A DNA stretch of 18,193 bases from DATKXO01 sp035528995 (GCA_035528995.1 DATKXO010000020.1:1-18193), one strand, 5' to 3'. Positions 8,779 through 17,232 are shown, counted from the first letter of the stretch. Notes: generated from the sequence alone by a model not told the origin. Translations and numbers: made by a program.

Positions 8779-9843
8779 TCAGGCCGGCTCCTGCCGTCTC
8801 AGGTGTTCCTCCGCCAGCGGCAGCACGCGATCCACTGCCTGGCGGATGCTGCCCTCCAGCACCACGCCGGCCGCTTGATCGTGCCCTCCCCCACCCAGCT
8901 CCTCGGCCAGCGCGAGCACCGAGATCCCCGCCTCCCCGCGCAGGTTGATTCGGATCTTGCCGCGAATCCCCTCGGTGAACAGGATCGCCATCCCGATTCC
9001 GTTCAGCGATCGCGGGACGTCCACCTGCTCGTCGATGTCGGCGGGGCCGCAGTCGCAGCCTGCGATCTCGTCGTGGTCCGCCGTGCTGTAGGCGATCCGC
9101 CCGTCGGCCGCCAGGTGCGTGTTGGCGTAGATCACCCGCAACAGCCGGAACTCGCTGATCCGCTTGTTGCGATACAACCGCTCGCCGATCTCCGCCACCC
9201 TGGCTCCGGCATCGACGAGTTCGGCCGCGACGGCCAGCGCCGCCCCTTTGTCCGGGAACAACGTGAACCCCCGCGTGTCCGCGTGGATGCCGGCGTACAG
9301 CAGCGACGCCGTCACCGCATCCACCGGACGACCCGCCGCCTCGAGCACGCGGTAGACCAACTCGGCCGTGCTGGATGCCTCCGGCGCAACCCAATTGACA
9401 TCACCGAACCGACTGTTCGTCTGGTGATGGTCGATGTTGACCACGGTCCGGCCCGCGCTCCAGGCCGACGGCGCGCCCGGGCCTACGTTGCACCGCTCCT
9501 TCGTCGCCGCGTCGACGACGATGAACCCGTCGGCGTCGGCCAGCCCTTCCGACCCCACCACGTCAACGGCGGCCCAATCGACCAGGAATTGCAGCCGTTG
9601 CGAGACACTGCCCGCCGGCAGACAGACACGTCCGTCCCCGCCGGGCCGGTTCCGGGCAACGGCCAGCATGGAGCCCAGGCAGTCGGTGTCGGGCACGACG
9701 TGTCCGATCACCAGCGGCCGCTTCATGCCGGTGATCGCAACGGTCAGCTCCGGGGGCACCGCCGCGGGCCTTGCTTGTGTCTCGGCCACCTGCTGCGTCC
9801 TGGCGCTGTGATCCCGCGCCGCGGCGAAGAGCCCGCTACGCAT
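8779..9843 (-). CDS. nrnA: Bifunctional oligoribonuclease / pAp phosphatase (DHH family, NrnA-like)
   Basis: Complete DHH/DHHA1 phosphoesterase of 354 residues. Visible motifs are VIGHVVPDTDCLGS (45-58, first metal-binding Asp pair), VVDA, the signature D138-H139-H140, GIHADTRGF, and the DHHA1 loop GGGGHD (317-322). NrnA enzymes degrade 2-5 nt RNA and dephosphorylate pAp with Mn in the cytoplasm. The ATG at 9843 lies inside the end of sat (overlap ATGCGTAG, 8 bases), which suggests translational coupling. The conserved domain really begins near Met40 (ATG 9726), so the first 39 residues, Ala/Arg-rich and without recognisable motifs, could be an extension or a mis-start. Its place behind sat and before a sulfotransferase fits removal of PAP, perhaps redundantly with the nucleotidase at 6872-7873. 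A paralogue ends at base 114. Confidence 0.85.
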   Translation of the reverse strand: MRSGLFAAARDHSARTQQVAETQARPAAVPPELTVAITGMKRPLVIGHVVPDTDCLGSMLAVARNRPGGDGRVCLPAGSVSQRLQFLVDWAAVDVVGSEGLADADGFIVVDAATKERCNVGPGAPSAWSAGRTVVNIDHHQTNSRFGDVNWVAPEASSTAELVYRVLEAAGRPVDAVTASLLYAGIHADTRGFTLFPDKGAALAVAAELVDAGARVAEIGERLYRNKRISEFRLLRVIYANTHLAADGRIAYSTADHDEIAGCDCGPADIDEQVDVPRSLNGIGMAILFTEGIRGKIRINLRGEAGISVLALAEELGGGGHDQAAGVVLEGSIRQAVDRVLPLAEEHLRRQEPA

Positions 9844-10984
9844 CTTTCATGGCGTCGATAAGGATGTCCGCCACCTCGGGCCGCGTGAACTCGACCGGCG
9901 GTCGCTCGCCCTTGCGGAGCATCTCGCGCACCTTCGTCCCCGAGAGGAAGATCTGGTCGCCCTCGATCTTCGGGAACGTCTTGCCGCTGACCATGCAGCC
10001 GGCCTTCTTCGACCACGCGGCGTGCTCGAACTTCAGCGGGACGATCTGCAGGCCGTCCTCCGGAATCTCGTCGAATATCTTCTGGGCGTCATACGTCCCG
10101 TAGTAGTCGCCGACGCCGGCGTGGTCACGCCCCACGATGAAGTGGCTCACACCGTAGTTCTGACGGTAGATCGCATGCAGGATGGCCTCGCGCGGGCCGG
10201 CGTAGCGCATGGCCGCCGGCATGATCGACAGCATGGTGTGGTCCGGGTGGTAGTAATTCTCGATCAACACCCGGTAGCACCGCATGCGGACCTCGCCCGG
10301 AATGTCCCCCTCCTTGGTCGCTCCCATCAACGGGTGGATCAACAGCCCGTCCGTGATCTCCTGGGCGCACTTGGTCAGGTACTCGTGGGCCCGGTGGATC
10401 GGGTTGCGGGTCTGGAACGCCACCACCGTCCTCCAACCGCGACGCTCGAACTCCGCCCGCGTCCTGGCCGGCGGCAGACGATAGTCCGGAAACATCGGGT
10501 CGTGCCGCGGCGTGATCACGTCGATCGGACCGGCCAGACAGGTGTCACCCTCCTCCATCACGACTTTGACACCCGGGTGGGCCCCGTCCTCGGTTCCATA
10601 GGCCTTGATGGCCTGTTTACGCTTGTCCTGTTTGTACTTCTCCTGCACGGTCAGGTAGCCGAGCAGCCGACCCCCATCGTCGTTGAGGCCGACCTTCTGG
10701 CCGACCGAAACCTTCTTGGCGGTCGCGTCATCCACGGCACAGGTGATCGGGATCGGCCAGACCGTGCCGTTGGCCAGGGTAATGTTGTCGCAGGCGCTGT
10801 GGTAGTCCGCCTCGCCCATGAAGCCCTCGAGCGGGCTCATGGCCCCGATGGCGATCATCTCGAAGTCGCACTGCTGCCGCTCGGTGAGCTGGATCGACGG
10901 GGTTTTCGGGTCCGCCTTGAGCCCCTCCTGAAGACGGTTGACTAGCCTTCCGCCGTGTGGATCAACGATGTGTGCCAGTACCAT
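9836..10984 (-). CDS. sat: Sulfate adenylyltransferase (ATP sulfurylase), homo-oligomeric type
   Basis: Makes adenosine 5'-phosphosulfate (APS) and pyrophosphate from ATP and sulfate, the first step of sulfate activation (or the reverse in sulfur oxidizers). The 382-residue product carries the family's active-site motifs: QTRNPIHRAH at 191-200 (QxRNP and HxxH), GRDHAGVGDYYG at 285-296, and FLSGTKVREML near the C terminus. It is the single-chain Sat type, unlike the CysD/CysN pair. There is no C-terminal APS kinase domain. The open frame runs about 100 codons further upstream, but that part is low-complexity. ATG 10984 opens directly onto VLAHIVDPHGG, the usual N terminus, with a purine-rich GGAAAGGGAA 8-17 bases before it. 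First gene of the leftward sulfonation run; promoter at 11057-11085. Confidence 0.93.
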   Translation of the reverse strand: MVLAHIVDPHGGRLVNRLQEGLKADPKTPSIQLTERQQCDFEMIAIGAMSPLEGFMGEADYHSACDNITLANGTVWPIPITCAVDDATAKKVSVGQKVGLNDDGGRLLGYLTVQEKYKQDKRKQAIKAYGTEDGAHPGVKVVMEEGDTCLAGPIDVITPRHDPMFPDYRLPPARTRAEFERRGWRTVVAFQTRNPIHRAHEYLTKCAQEITDGLLIHPLMGATKEGDIPGEVRMRCYRVLIENYYHPDHTMLSIMPAAMRYAGPREAILHAIYRQNYGVSHFIVGRDHAGVGDYYGTYDAQKIFDEIPEDGLQIVPLKFEHAAWSKKAGCMVSGKTFPKIEGDQIFLSGTKVREMLRKGERPPVEFTRPEVADILIDAMKDA

Positions 10985-11056
10985 GGAGTGTTCCCTTTCC
11001 GCCTTCGGGGCAGCCTGATGCAAACCTTGGATTCTCAGCTCAACAACAATCCCGCG

Positions 11057-11085
11057 AGCATAGAGTCTAGCGTTGCTCAATGCAA
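11057..11085 (-). promoter_or_regulatory. Predicted sigma-70-type promoter of the sat run
   Basis: On the minus strand a -35 TTGCAT (11080-11085) is separated by 17 bases from a -10 TATGCT (11057-11062). Transcription would start near 11050, giving a leader of about 65 bases before the sat ATG at 10984. The match is moderate (about 4 of 6 in each box), but spacing and position are right. Confidence 0.45.
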
Positions 11086-11143
11086 ATGCCGTGCCAGGAC
11101 CGCGCCGCCCCGGATCCGTGACACTTCCGGCCAAATTCGGTTT

Positions 11144-11234
11144 TGGGTGCCACGGGCGGCTCGTCCGCCCGTGCGGTCTCTCGGGTGGGCGTGTGGAGCA
11201 CACACACCGGCAGGCAAGCTGCCAGTGGCACCCA
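11144..11234. repeat. Palindromic element: 10-bp outer stem enclosing three hairpins
   Basis: Outer arms TGGGTGCCAC (11144-11153) and GTGGCACCCA (11225-11234) are perfect complements. Inside are three local hairpins: 9-base arms 11151-11159 and 11165-11173 with loop CTCGT (three of its base pairs compete with the outer stem); GGTG..GTGTG (11184-11195) with CACAC.CACC (11199-11208) around a GAG loop; and GGCAG (11209-11213) with CTGCC (11219-11223). The fold is a four-way junction on either strand. It lies in non-coding DNA upstream of the sat promoter and well downstream of infC. The compact self-complementary design in an intergenic gap resembles dispersed palindromic repeats (REP/MITE-like). 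Only one copy is in this window, so its repeat nature is an inference. Confidence 0.5.
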
Positions 11235-11397
11235 CCTGAACCGTCGCGCACCCGCTGCCGCCCTTCCCGCGAAGCGGACATGGCGTCCCGCACGACCGGG
11301 TCCGCCGAACCGCGCAGCCGCTACGTGAGACGGACGGCCCGCCGGGCGCCCTCGGGGCGCGCCGTGGCTGCGAAATATGAAGAGTCTGTTGCTGCAA

Positions 11398-11411
11398 CGG
11401 CGGAAACGCCG
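11398..11411. other. Short perfect hairpin in the infC-sat gap
   Basis: CGGCG (11398-11402), GAAA loop, CGCCG (11407-11411). On the plus strand it is a GNRA-capped stem. It may be part of the infC 3' region. The surrounding bases 11235-11525 contain no believable gene: the open frames there are Arg/Pro/Ala-rich, lack ribosome binding sites and resemble nothing I know. Confidence 0.3.
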
Positions 11412-11472
11412 GTTTCGACTTCTCCCGGGAAGCCCCATCCACTCGCCCGACGCTGCCTGCGCGTTCCGGGTC

Positions 11473-11496
11473 CTCTGCGGCGGCTCCCCGCCGGAG
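11473..11496 (-). terminator. Possible terminator after infC
   Basis: A GC-rich stem, CGGCGG (11478-11483) with CCGCCG (11488-11493) and loop CTCC, is extended by CTC/GAG (11473-11475 with 11494-11496) across a two-base bulge. It begins 29 bases beyond the infC stop codon on the minus strand. No U tract follows, so it would have to be factor-dependent or simply protect the 3' end. Confidence 0.35.
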
Positions 11497-11525
11497 ACGC
11501 CCCTACCAACGCCGGCTCAGGCGTC

Positions 11526-12035
11526 TTACTTGCGCTTCACCGGGCTGACCACCATGATCAGGCGTGCGCCTTCCGTCCGTGGGGGACGCTCGATCTTGAC
11601 CGTCTCACCCAGAGTCTTCACGATCTGACTGAACGCTGACAGGCCGACCTCCTGATGCGCCCGTTCCCGCCCGCGGAACAGCATCGTGAACTGGACCTTG
11701 CACCCCTCTTCCAGAAACCGGATCGCCCGGTTCAGCTTGATCTGCCTGTCGTTGTCGTCGGTCTTGGGCCTCAGCCGAATCTCTTTGAGCGTGATTTCGT
11801 GACTTGTCCGCTCTTTGAGCTTCTTCTTCTGCTGGTACTTGTACTTGCCGTAATCCATGATCCGGCAGACCGGCGGATGCTCCAACGGCCCAACCTCGAC
11901 CAGATCCATCCCCGCCTCACGAGCCAGCCGTTTGGCCTCGTCGGTCGGCGTGACGCCGAGCATCTCCTCGTTCTGGTCGATTACCCGTATCGGCGACATG
12001 CGGATCTGTTCGTTGAGTCTCAGCGCCTTTGCAAT
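11526..12035 (-). CDS. infC: Translation initiation factor IF-3, with AUU start codon
   Basis: IF-3 binds the 30S subunit, prevents premature 50S joining and checks the start codon and initiator tRNA. The 169-residue product covers both domains: N-domain with LNEQIR, IRVIDQNEEMLG, DLVEVGP and PPVCRIMDYGKYKY, and C-domain with KEIRLRPKTDDND, FRGRE and SPVKRK at the end. The first ATG in frame is at 11999, but that would drop the nearly invariant NEQIR segment just upstream. Reading on, the only candidates before an in-frame TGA three codons upstream are an ATT at 12035 and a CTG. The ATT has GAAGGTGA six bases before it. In E. coli and many other bacteria infC also starts with AUU, which IF-3 discriminates against, giving autoregulation. 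I therefore place the start at 12035. It lies 73 bases after thrS and is probably cotranscribed. No rpmI or rplT follows. Confidence 0.93.
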   Translation of the reverse strand: MAKALRLNEQIRMSPIRVIDQNEEMLGVTPTDEAKRLAREAGMDLVEVGPLEHPPVCRIMDYGKYKYQQKKKLKERTSHEITLKEIRLRPKTDDNDRQIKLNRAIRFLEEGCKVQFTMLFRGRERAHQEVGLSAFSQIVKTLGETVKIERPPRTEGARLIMVVSPVKRK

Positions 12036-12038
12036 GGG

Positions 12039-12053
12039 CCCTCACCTTCCTTT
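12039..12053 (-). promoter_or_regulatory. Ribosome binding site that fixes the AUU start of infC
   Basis: On the minus strand the purine-rich stretch (12053 to 12039) contains GAAGGTGA (12049-12042), matching seven of eight bases of GGAGGTGA. The spacer to the ATT at 12035 is six bases. The ATG at 11999 has no comparable site in front of it. Confidence 0.7.
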
Positions 12054-12082
12054 CTGAAGAAGTGCCGACCACTACCGCGCCA

Positions 12083-12097
12083 CGGGCAACGTGCCCG
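12083..12097 (-). other. Hairpin in the thrS-infC spacer
   Basis: CGGGCA (12083-12088) and TGCCCG (12092-12097) form a six-pair stem with a three-base loop, 12-26 bases after the thrS stop in transcription order and about 30 bases before the infC ribosome binding site. It could be a weak attenuator or processing site, but there is no U tract. Confidence 0.35.
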
Positions 12098-12108
12098 GGC
12101 CGGGTCGC

Positions 12109-14289
<2,181 letters not shown>

Positions 14290-14292
14290 TCT

Positions 14293-14323
14293 TCCTCTGT
14301 CGGCCCGTTGGCCGACGTCCAAC
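14293..14323 (-). promoter_or_regulatory. thrS leader hairpins abutting the ribosome binding site
   Basis: In the thrS mRNA, GTCGGCC (14316-14310), loop AACG, GGCCGAC (14305-14299) is a perfect seven-pair stem ending directly at AGAGGA (14298-14293), the ribosome binding site. An overlapping alternative is GTTGG (14323-14319), a seven-base loop ACGTCGG, CCAAC (14311-14307). Its five pairs and seven loop bases have the geometry of an anticodon arm, and the loop contains CGU, a threonine anticodon, at loop positions 2-4. The two cannot form together. In E. coli ThrRS represses its own mRNA by binding anticodon-arm mimics next to the ribosome binding site. A similar role here is an inference. 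Confidence 0.4.
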
Positions 14324-14570
14324 CTTCCATCCAGGCTACCCTATCAGCGAGACCACGCAAGAGGTGCGGCAAGAACGCAAAACGGCCTACAGCGCCCTGA
14401 CGCACGCAACACCTCCGCCCAGGCCGACCGGACCTGTTGGAAGGGCATCCTGCTAGCATGTATTGCGCGTCATGGGCTCTAGGCCGTCCAAACCGCCAAA
14501 CCAGCCGCCCCCGCTCGACTCCGAAGCCGGCAACGGCTCCCGCGCCAGCCGAGGGGCAGACTCTGTTTCC

Positions 14571-14598
14571 AATATACCACACGCCCGCCCGCGGTCAA
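14571..14598 (-). promoter_or_regulatory. Predicted sigma-70-type promoter of thrS-infC
   Basis: Minus-strand -35 TTGACC (14593-14598) and -10 TATATT (14571-14576), 16 bases apart; both are near consensus. Start of transcription is expected near 14564, leaving a leader of about 275 bases. The 356-base gap 14290-14645 otherwise holds the leader hairpins and no believable gene. Confidence 0.6.
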
Positions 14599-14645
14599 GC
14601 CGACGGCAGGTGCACAAACCCCGGTTTCGCACGGTCCACGGGCTG

Positions 14646-14819
14646 TCACGCCCCGCCGGCAAAAGCCCCGCCGAGCAACACGTTGGCGATCCCGGAGAAG
14701 AACGCCGTGAACAGCGCCGCCATGATGGCGGCCATCTCCTGGCCGAACAGAAAACCGTCCAGGTCGATCGCAGCGATGACCGCACCGAACGGCACCGCAC
14801 CGACTAGCGCGCTAAGCAT
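14646..14819 (-). CDS. Small two-helix membrane protein, unknown function
   Basis: I do not recognise this 57-residue protein. It starts at ATG 14819 behind AGGAGGT with a five-base spacer, the best ribosome binding site in the window, and a promoter-like pair lies just upstream (14857-14885). The product is almost wholly hydrophobic: a first segment at about 4-18, a short polar link DLDGFLFGQE (19-28), and a second segment at about 29-50 rich in Ala, Phe and Gly, ending GGAFAGGA. This suggests a hairpin in the inner membrane. The open frame extends much further upstream, but that part is antisense to the glycosyltransferase and is not coding. It is divergent from that gene and 47 bases before the thrS promoter. 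Holin-like or small-toxin roles are possible but unsupported. Confidence 0.65.
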   Translation of the reverse strand: MLSALVGAVPFGAVIAAIDLDGFLFGQEMAAIMAALFTAFFSGIANVLLGGAFAGGA

Positions 14820-14856
14820 AGCAGACCTCCTCTTGGGCCGAGTCTTGTGCGGCCGG

Positions 14857-14885
14857 ATTCTAACCGCCGCACAGCGCAGGACCAA
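14857..14885 (-). promoter_or_regulatory. Predicted promoter of the small membrane protein gene
   Basis: Minus-strand -35 TTGGTC (14880-14885), 17-base spacer, -10 TAGAAT (14857-14862). Transcription would start near 14850, about 30 bases before the ATG at 14819, leaving room for the AGGAGGT site. Confidence 0.5.
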
Positions 14886-14892
14886 CCCTGCG

Positions 14893-14921
14893 TTGCGAAC
14901 CGTTTCGGGCCGGACTACGAT
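14893..14921 (+). promoter_or_regulatory. Predicted promoter of the glycosyltransferase gene, possibly leaderless
   Basis: Plus-strand -35 TTGCGA (14893-14898), 17-base spacer, -10 TACGAT (14916-14921). The expected start of transcription, about seven bases on, coincides with the A of the ATG at 14928. No ribosome binding site precedes that ATG, which fits a leaderless mRNA. It sits back to back with the leftward promoter at 14857-14885. Confidence 0.4.
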
Positions 14922-14927
14922 GCCGCC

Positions 14928-17180
14928 ATGCCACCGGACGGCCTCAAACCGCCACGATTCGACCGCTGGCTGCTCGCTGTCGGGGTGCTTGGCGTGGCGG
15001 TCCGGTGTGCCTACCTGATCGAGGGTGCCGGCGACCCCACCTTCGCACACCCCATCATCGACTGCGGCATCTACGATGGCATGGCCCGCGAGCTGGCCCT
15101 GGGCCGCGACCCCTGGCTGGGCCCGTTCACCCGACCCCCCCTGTACCCCTACTTCGTGGCCGCTATCTACTGGGTCTCCGGATTCAGTCTCACGGCCGTC
15201 CGCTTCATTCAGGCACTGCTCGGGGGAGCAACCTGCGTCCTCACCTTCCTGCTCGGAAAACGGCTCTTCGACCGCCGTGTCGGCCTGACGGCCGGCATGA
15301 TCGTCGCCCTCTACGGGCCGCTGGTGTTCTTTGACGAGCGGTTGCTCGATTCGAGCCTGGTCGTCTTCTGCCACACCCTGGCCCTGCTTCTGGGCGTGTG
15401 GGCGGCCGCGGGCCTCTCGAACGCCGGTCCGAGCCGGATATGGTACAAGTGGCTGGTGGCTGGCGCGGGCCTTGGGGTCGCGGCCATCGCCCGGCCCAAC
15501 ATCGGCCCATTCTTTCTGGCCTTTCTGCTGATCTGGCTGCTCGCCACCGCTGCCCGCCGGCGTCGCTGGGCGGCGCACCTTGCCGCGGCCGGCTGTCTGC
15601 TGGTGGGCGTCATCGCCCCCATCGTGCCGGTCACCGTGCGTAACTACGTCGCCGGCGGCGAGTTCATCCCCATCAGCCTCTTCGGCGGGATCAACCTGTA
15701 CATCGGCAACAACCCCGACGCCGAACGCACCACCGCCATCCGCCCCGGCCCGGACTGGGACCGCATGGCCCGACTGCCGCACGCCGAGGGCATGGTCTCC
15801 CCCGCCCGGGCACAGAGCTGGTACCTGGCCCGCGTGGCCGACTACGTCCGCAACCACCCCGGCGACTTCGCGGCGGGGCTGGCTCGCAAGACACGCCTCT
15901 TCCTCAACGCCCGCGAGGTCCCGCGCGTCCTGAACCCCTACCTCCACCGCAGGTTCTCCTCACTGCTAGGAGTTCTGACCTGGCAGGTCGGGCCGTTCGG
16001 CTTCCCCTTCGGCATCATCGCCCCGCTCGCGTTCCTGGGCATGATCGTCGGCTACCGCGGTCCGCCCCAACGATGCATCCCCATCGGTTACCTCGTCGCG
16101 GCCGCCGTGTCGGTCATCCTCTTCTTTGTTGCCAGTCGTTACCGCCTGCCGATTGTCCCCGTCCTGGCCGTCTTTGCGGCTTGGGCGGTGTTCTGGCTGC
16201 GTCAGACGCTCCTCGCCAATCAACGCGGTCGATTCGCCGTCGGAGTCGCGGCCGTTGTGGGGGTCGGCGTACTGGTCAACCTGCCGGCCCGGGCGCCTGC
16301 CGACCTCGTGAACTTCGAGGCGGAGTTCTATGACGACCTTGGACGCCGCCTGGCTTCCCCACTGGACCGGGACTACGAAGCGGCTGAGGAGGCCTTCCGC
16401 CAAGCCATCGAAATCGCTCCCGATTCCGCCGAACTCCACATCAGCCTCGCCGAGGCCCTCCGCGCTCAGGGCCGCGTTTCCGAGGCCGTCTCGAATGCTC
16501 GCACAGCCATCCAGCTCGACCCGAACTCACCCACCGCTCGTTTGACGCTCGGTCTGGCCTTACGCGACGCCCGATCCCCGGATGCCGCCATCGCCGCGCT
16601 CCGTCAGGCCGTCGCCCTCGATCCCACACACCCGGGCGCCCACGCTCTGTTGGCACAAACCCTGGTGGACCAGCGGCGCTACTCGGAGGCCGTCGAGCAC
16701 TTCCGCCAGGCCGTGAAGTTCCAGTGGAACCAACCCGCCCACCACCTTCGCCTGGCCGACACGCTCACTCTGCAGAAGGCCTATGCGGACGCCATCGCAG
16801 CCCTCGAGGCCGCGACGGACTACACCGAATCGCCGGCCGTCACCCACGCCCTCGCCTGGCTGCTGGCCACCTGCCCGGACGACGCCCTCCGCGATCCGGC
16901 GCGCGCCCTCACACTGGCCCAACAAGCCGTCCGCGACGGGGAGCCGGACAACCCCGTGTATCTCGACACCCTGGCCGCTGCGTACGCCGCCAACGGCCGG
17001 TTCGCCGAGGCCGCCGCACACGCCAGCCGCGCGGTCGGCCGGGCTCGCGCCACCGCGGCCGCCATCGGTGGTTCCGCCGCCACGGCTTTCGAGCAACTCG
17101 CCGATTCGATCGAAGCCCGCCGCCAGCTCTACCTGGCCGGACAGCCCTGCCACGATCCGGAACGACTGGCACCCGGGTAG
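14928..17180 (+). CDS. GT39-like membrane glycosyltransferase with C-terminal TPR domain
   Basis: The 750-residue protein has a polytopic N-terminal half (membrane segments from about 13 to 445) resembling dolichyl-phosphate-mannose/ArnT-type glycosyltransferases: an acidic first loop with D45xxxYD50 (DCGIYDGMARELALG), the RPPLYPYF segment, GLTAGMIVALYGP, and AAIARPNIGPFF. Such enzymes transfer a sugar from a polyprenyl-phosphate donor to proteins or lipids on the outer face of the cytoplasmic membrane. From about 481 to 740 there are six to seven TPR units (for example AFRQAIEIAPDS, ARTAIQLDPNS, ALRQAVALDPTH), ending with a LAWLLATCPD block and YLDTLAAAYAANGRFAEA. The start is uncertain: the frame opens further up at GTG 14847, but ATG 14928 begins just before the first membrane segment. 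Neither has a ribosome binding site. Donor and acceptor are unknown. Confidence 0.82.
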   Translation: MPPDGLKPPRFDRWLLAVGVLGVAVRCAYLIEGAGDPTFAHPIIDCGIYDGMARELALGRDPWLGPFTRPPLYPYFVAAIYWVSGFSLTAVRFIQALLGGATCVLTFLLGKRLFDRRVGLTAGMIVALYGPLVFFDERLLDSSLVVFCHTLALLLGVWAAAGLSNAGPSRIWYKWLVAGAGLGVAAIARPNIGPFFLAFLLIWLLATAARRRRWAAHLAAAGCLLVGVIAPIVPVTVRNYVAGGEFIPISLFGGINLYIGNNPDAERTTAIRPGPDWDRMARLPHAEGMVSPARAQSWYLARVADYVRNHPGDFAAGLARKTRLFLNAREVPRVLNPYLHRRFSSLLGVLTWQVGPFGFPFGIIAPLAFLGMIVGYRGPPQRCIPIGYLVAAAVSVILFFVASRYRLPIVPVLAVFAAWAVFWLRQTLLANQRGRFAVGVAAVVGVGVLVNLPARAPADLVNFEAEFYDDLGRRLASPLDRDYEAAEEAFRQAIEIAPDSAELHISLAEALRAQGRVSEAVSNARTAIQLDPNSPTARLTLGLALRDARSPDAAIAALRQAVALDPTHPGAHALLAQTLVDQRRYSEAVEHFRQAVKFQWNQPAHHLRLADTLTLQKAYADAIAALEAATDYTESPAVTHALAWLLATCPDDALRDPARALTLAQQAVRDGEPDNPVYLDTLAAAYAANGRFAEAAAHASRAVGRARATAAAIGGSAATAFEQLADSIEARRQLYLAGQPCHDPERLAPG

Positions 17181-17232
17181 GCAGGCGGTCGACTGGAGAT
17201 TACCCTCACGGCGTCAACACACCCGTCGCCCA

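Noticed and set aside
9836..10984. Bifunctional ATP sulfurylase/APS kinase
   Set aside because: The protein ends at 382 residues, and no P-loop kinase domain follows in frame or nearby.
10985..11293. Upstream extension of sat
   Set aside because: About 100 codons of Arg/Pro-rich sequence crossing the predicted promoter and the palindromic element; the Sat domain begins at Met 10984.
11235..11525. Overlapping small open frames on both strands, considered as genes or as rpmI/rplT
   Set aside because: No similarity to L35 or L20, no ribosome binding sites, Arg/Pro/Gly-rich translations.
14290..14570. T-box riboswitch in the thrS leader
   Set aside because: I found no T-box bulge consensus or terminator with a U tract; the structure near the ribosome binding site fits a different kind of control better.
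14820..15947. Long upstream extension of the small membrane protein frame
   Set aside because: Antisense to the glycosyltransferase and hydrophilic Gly/Glu/Arg-rich; the perfect ribosome binding site places the start at 14819.
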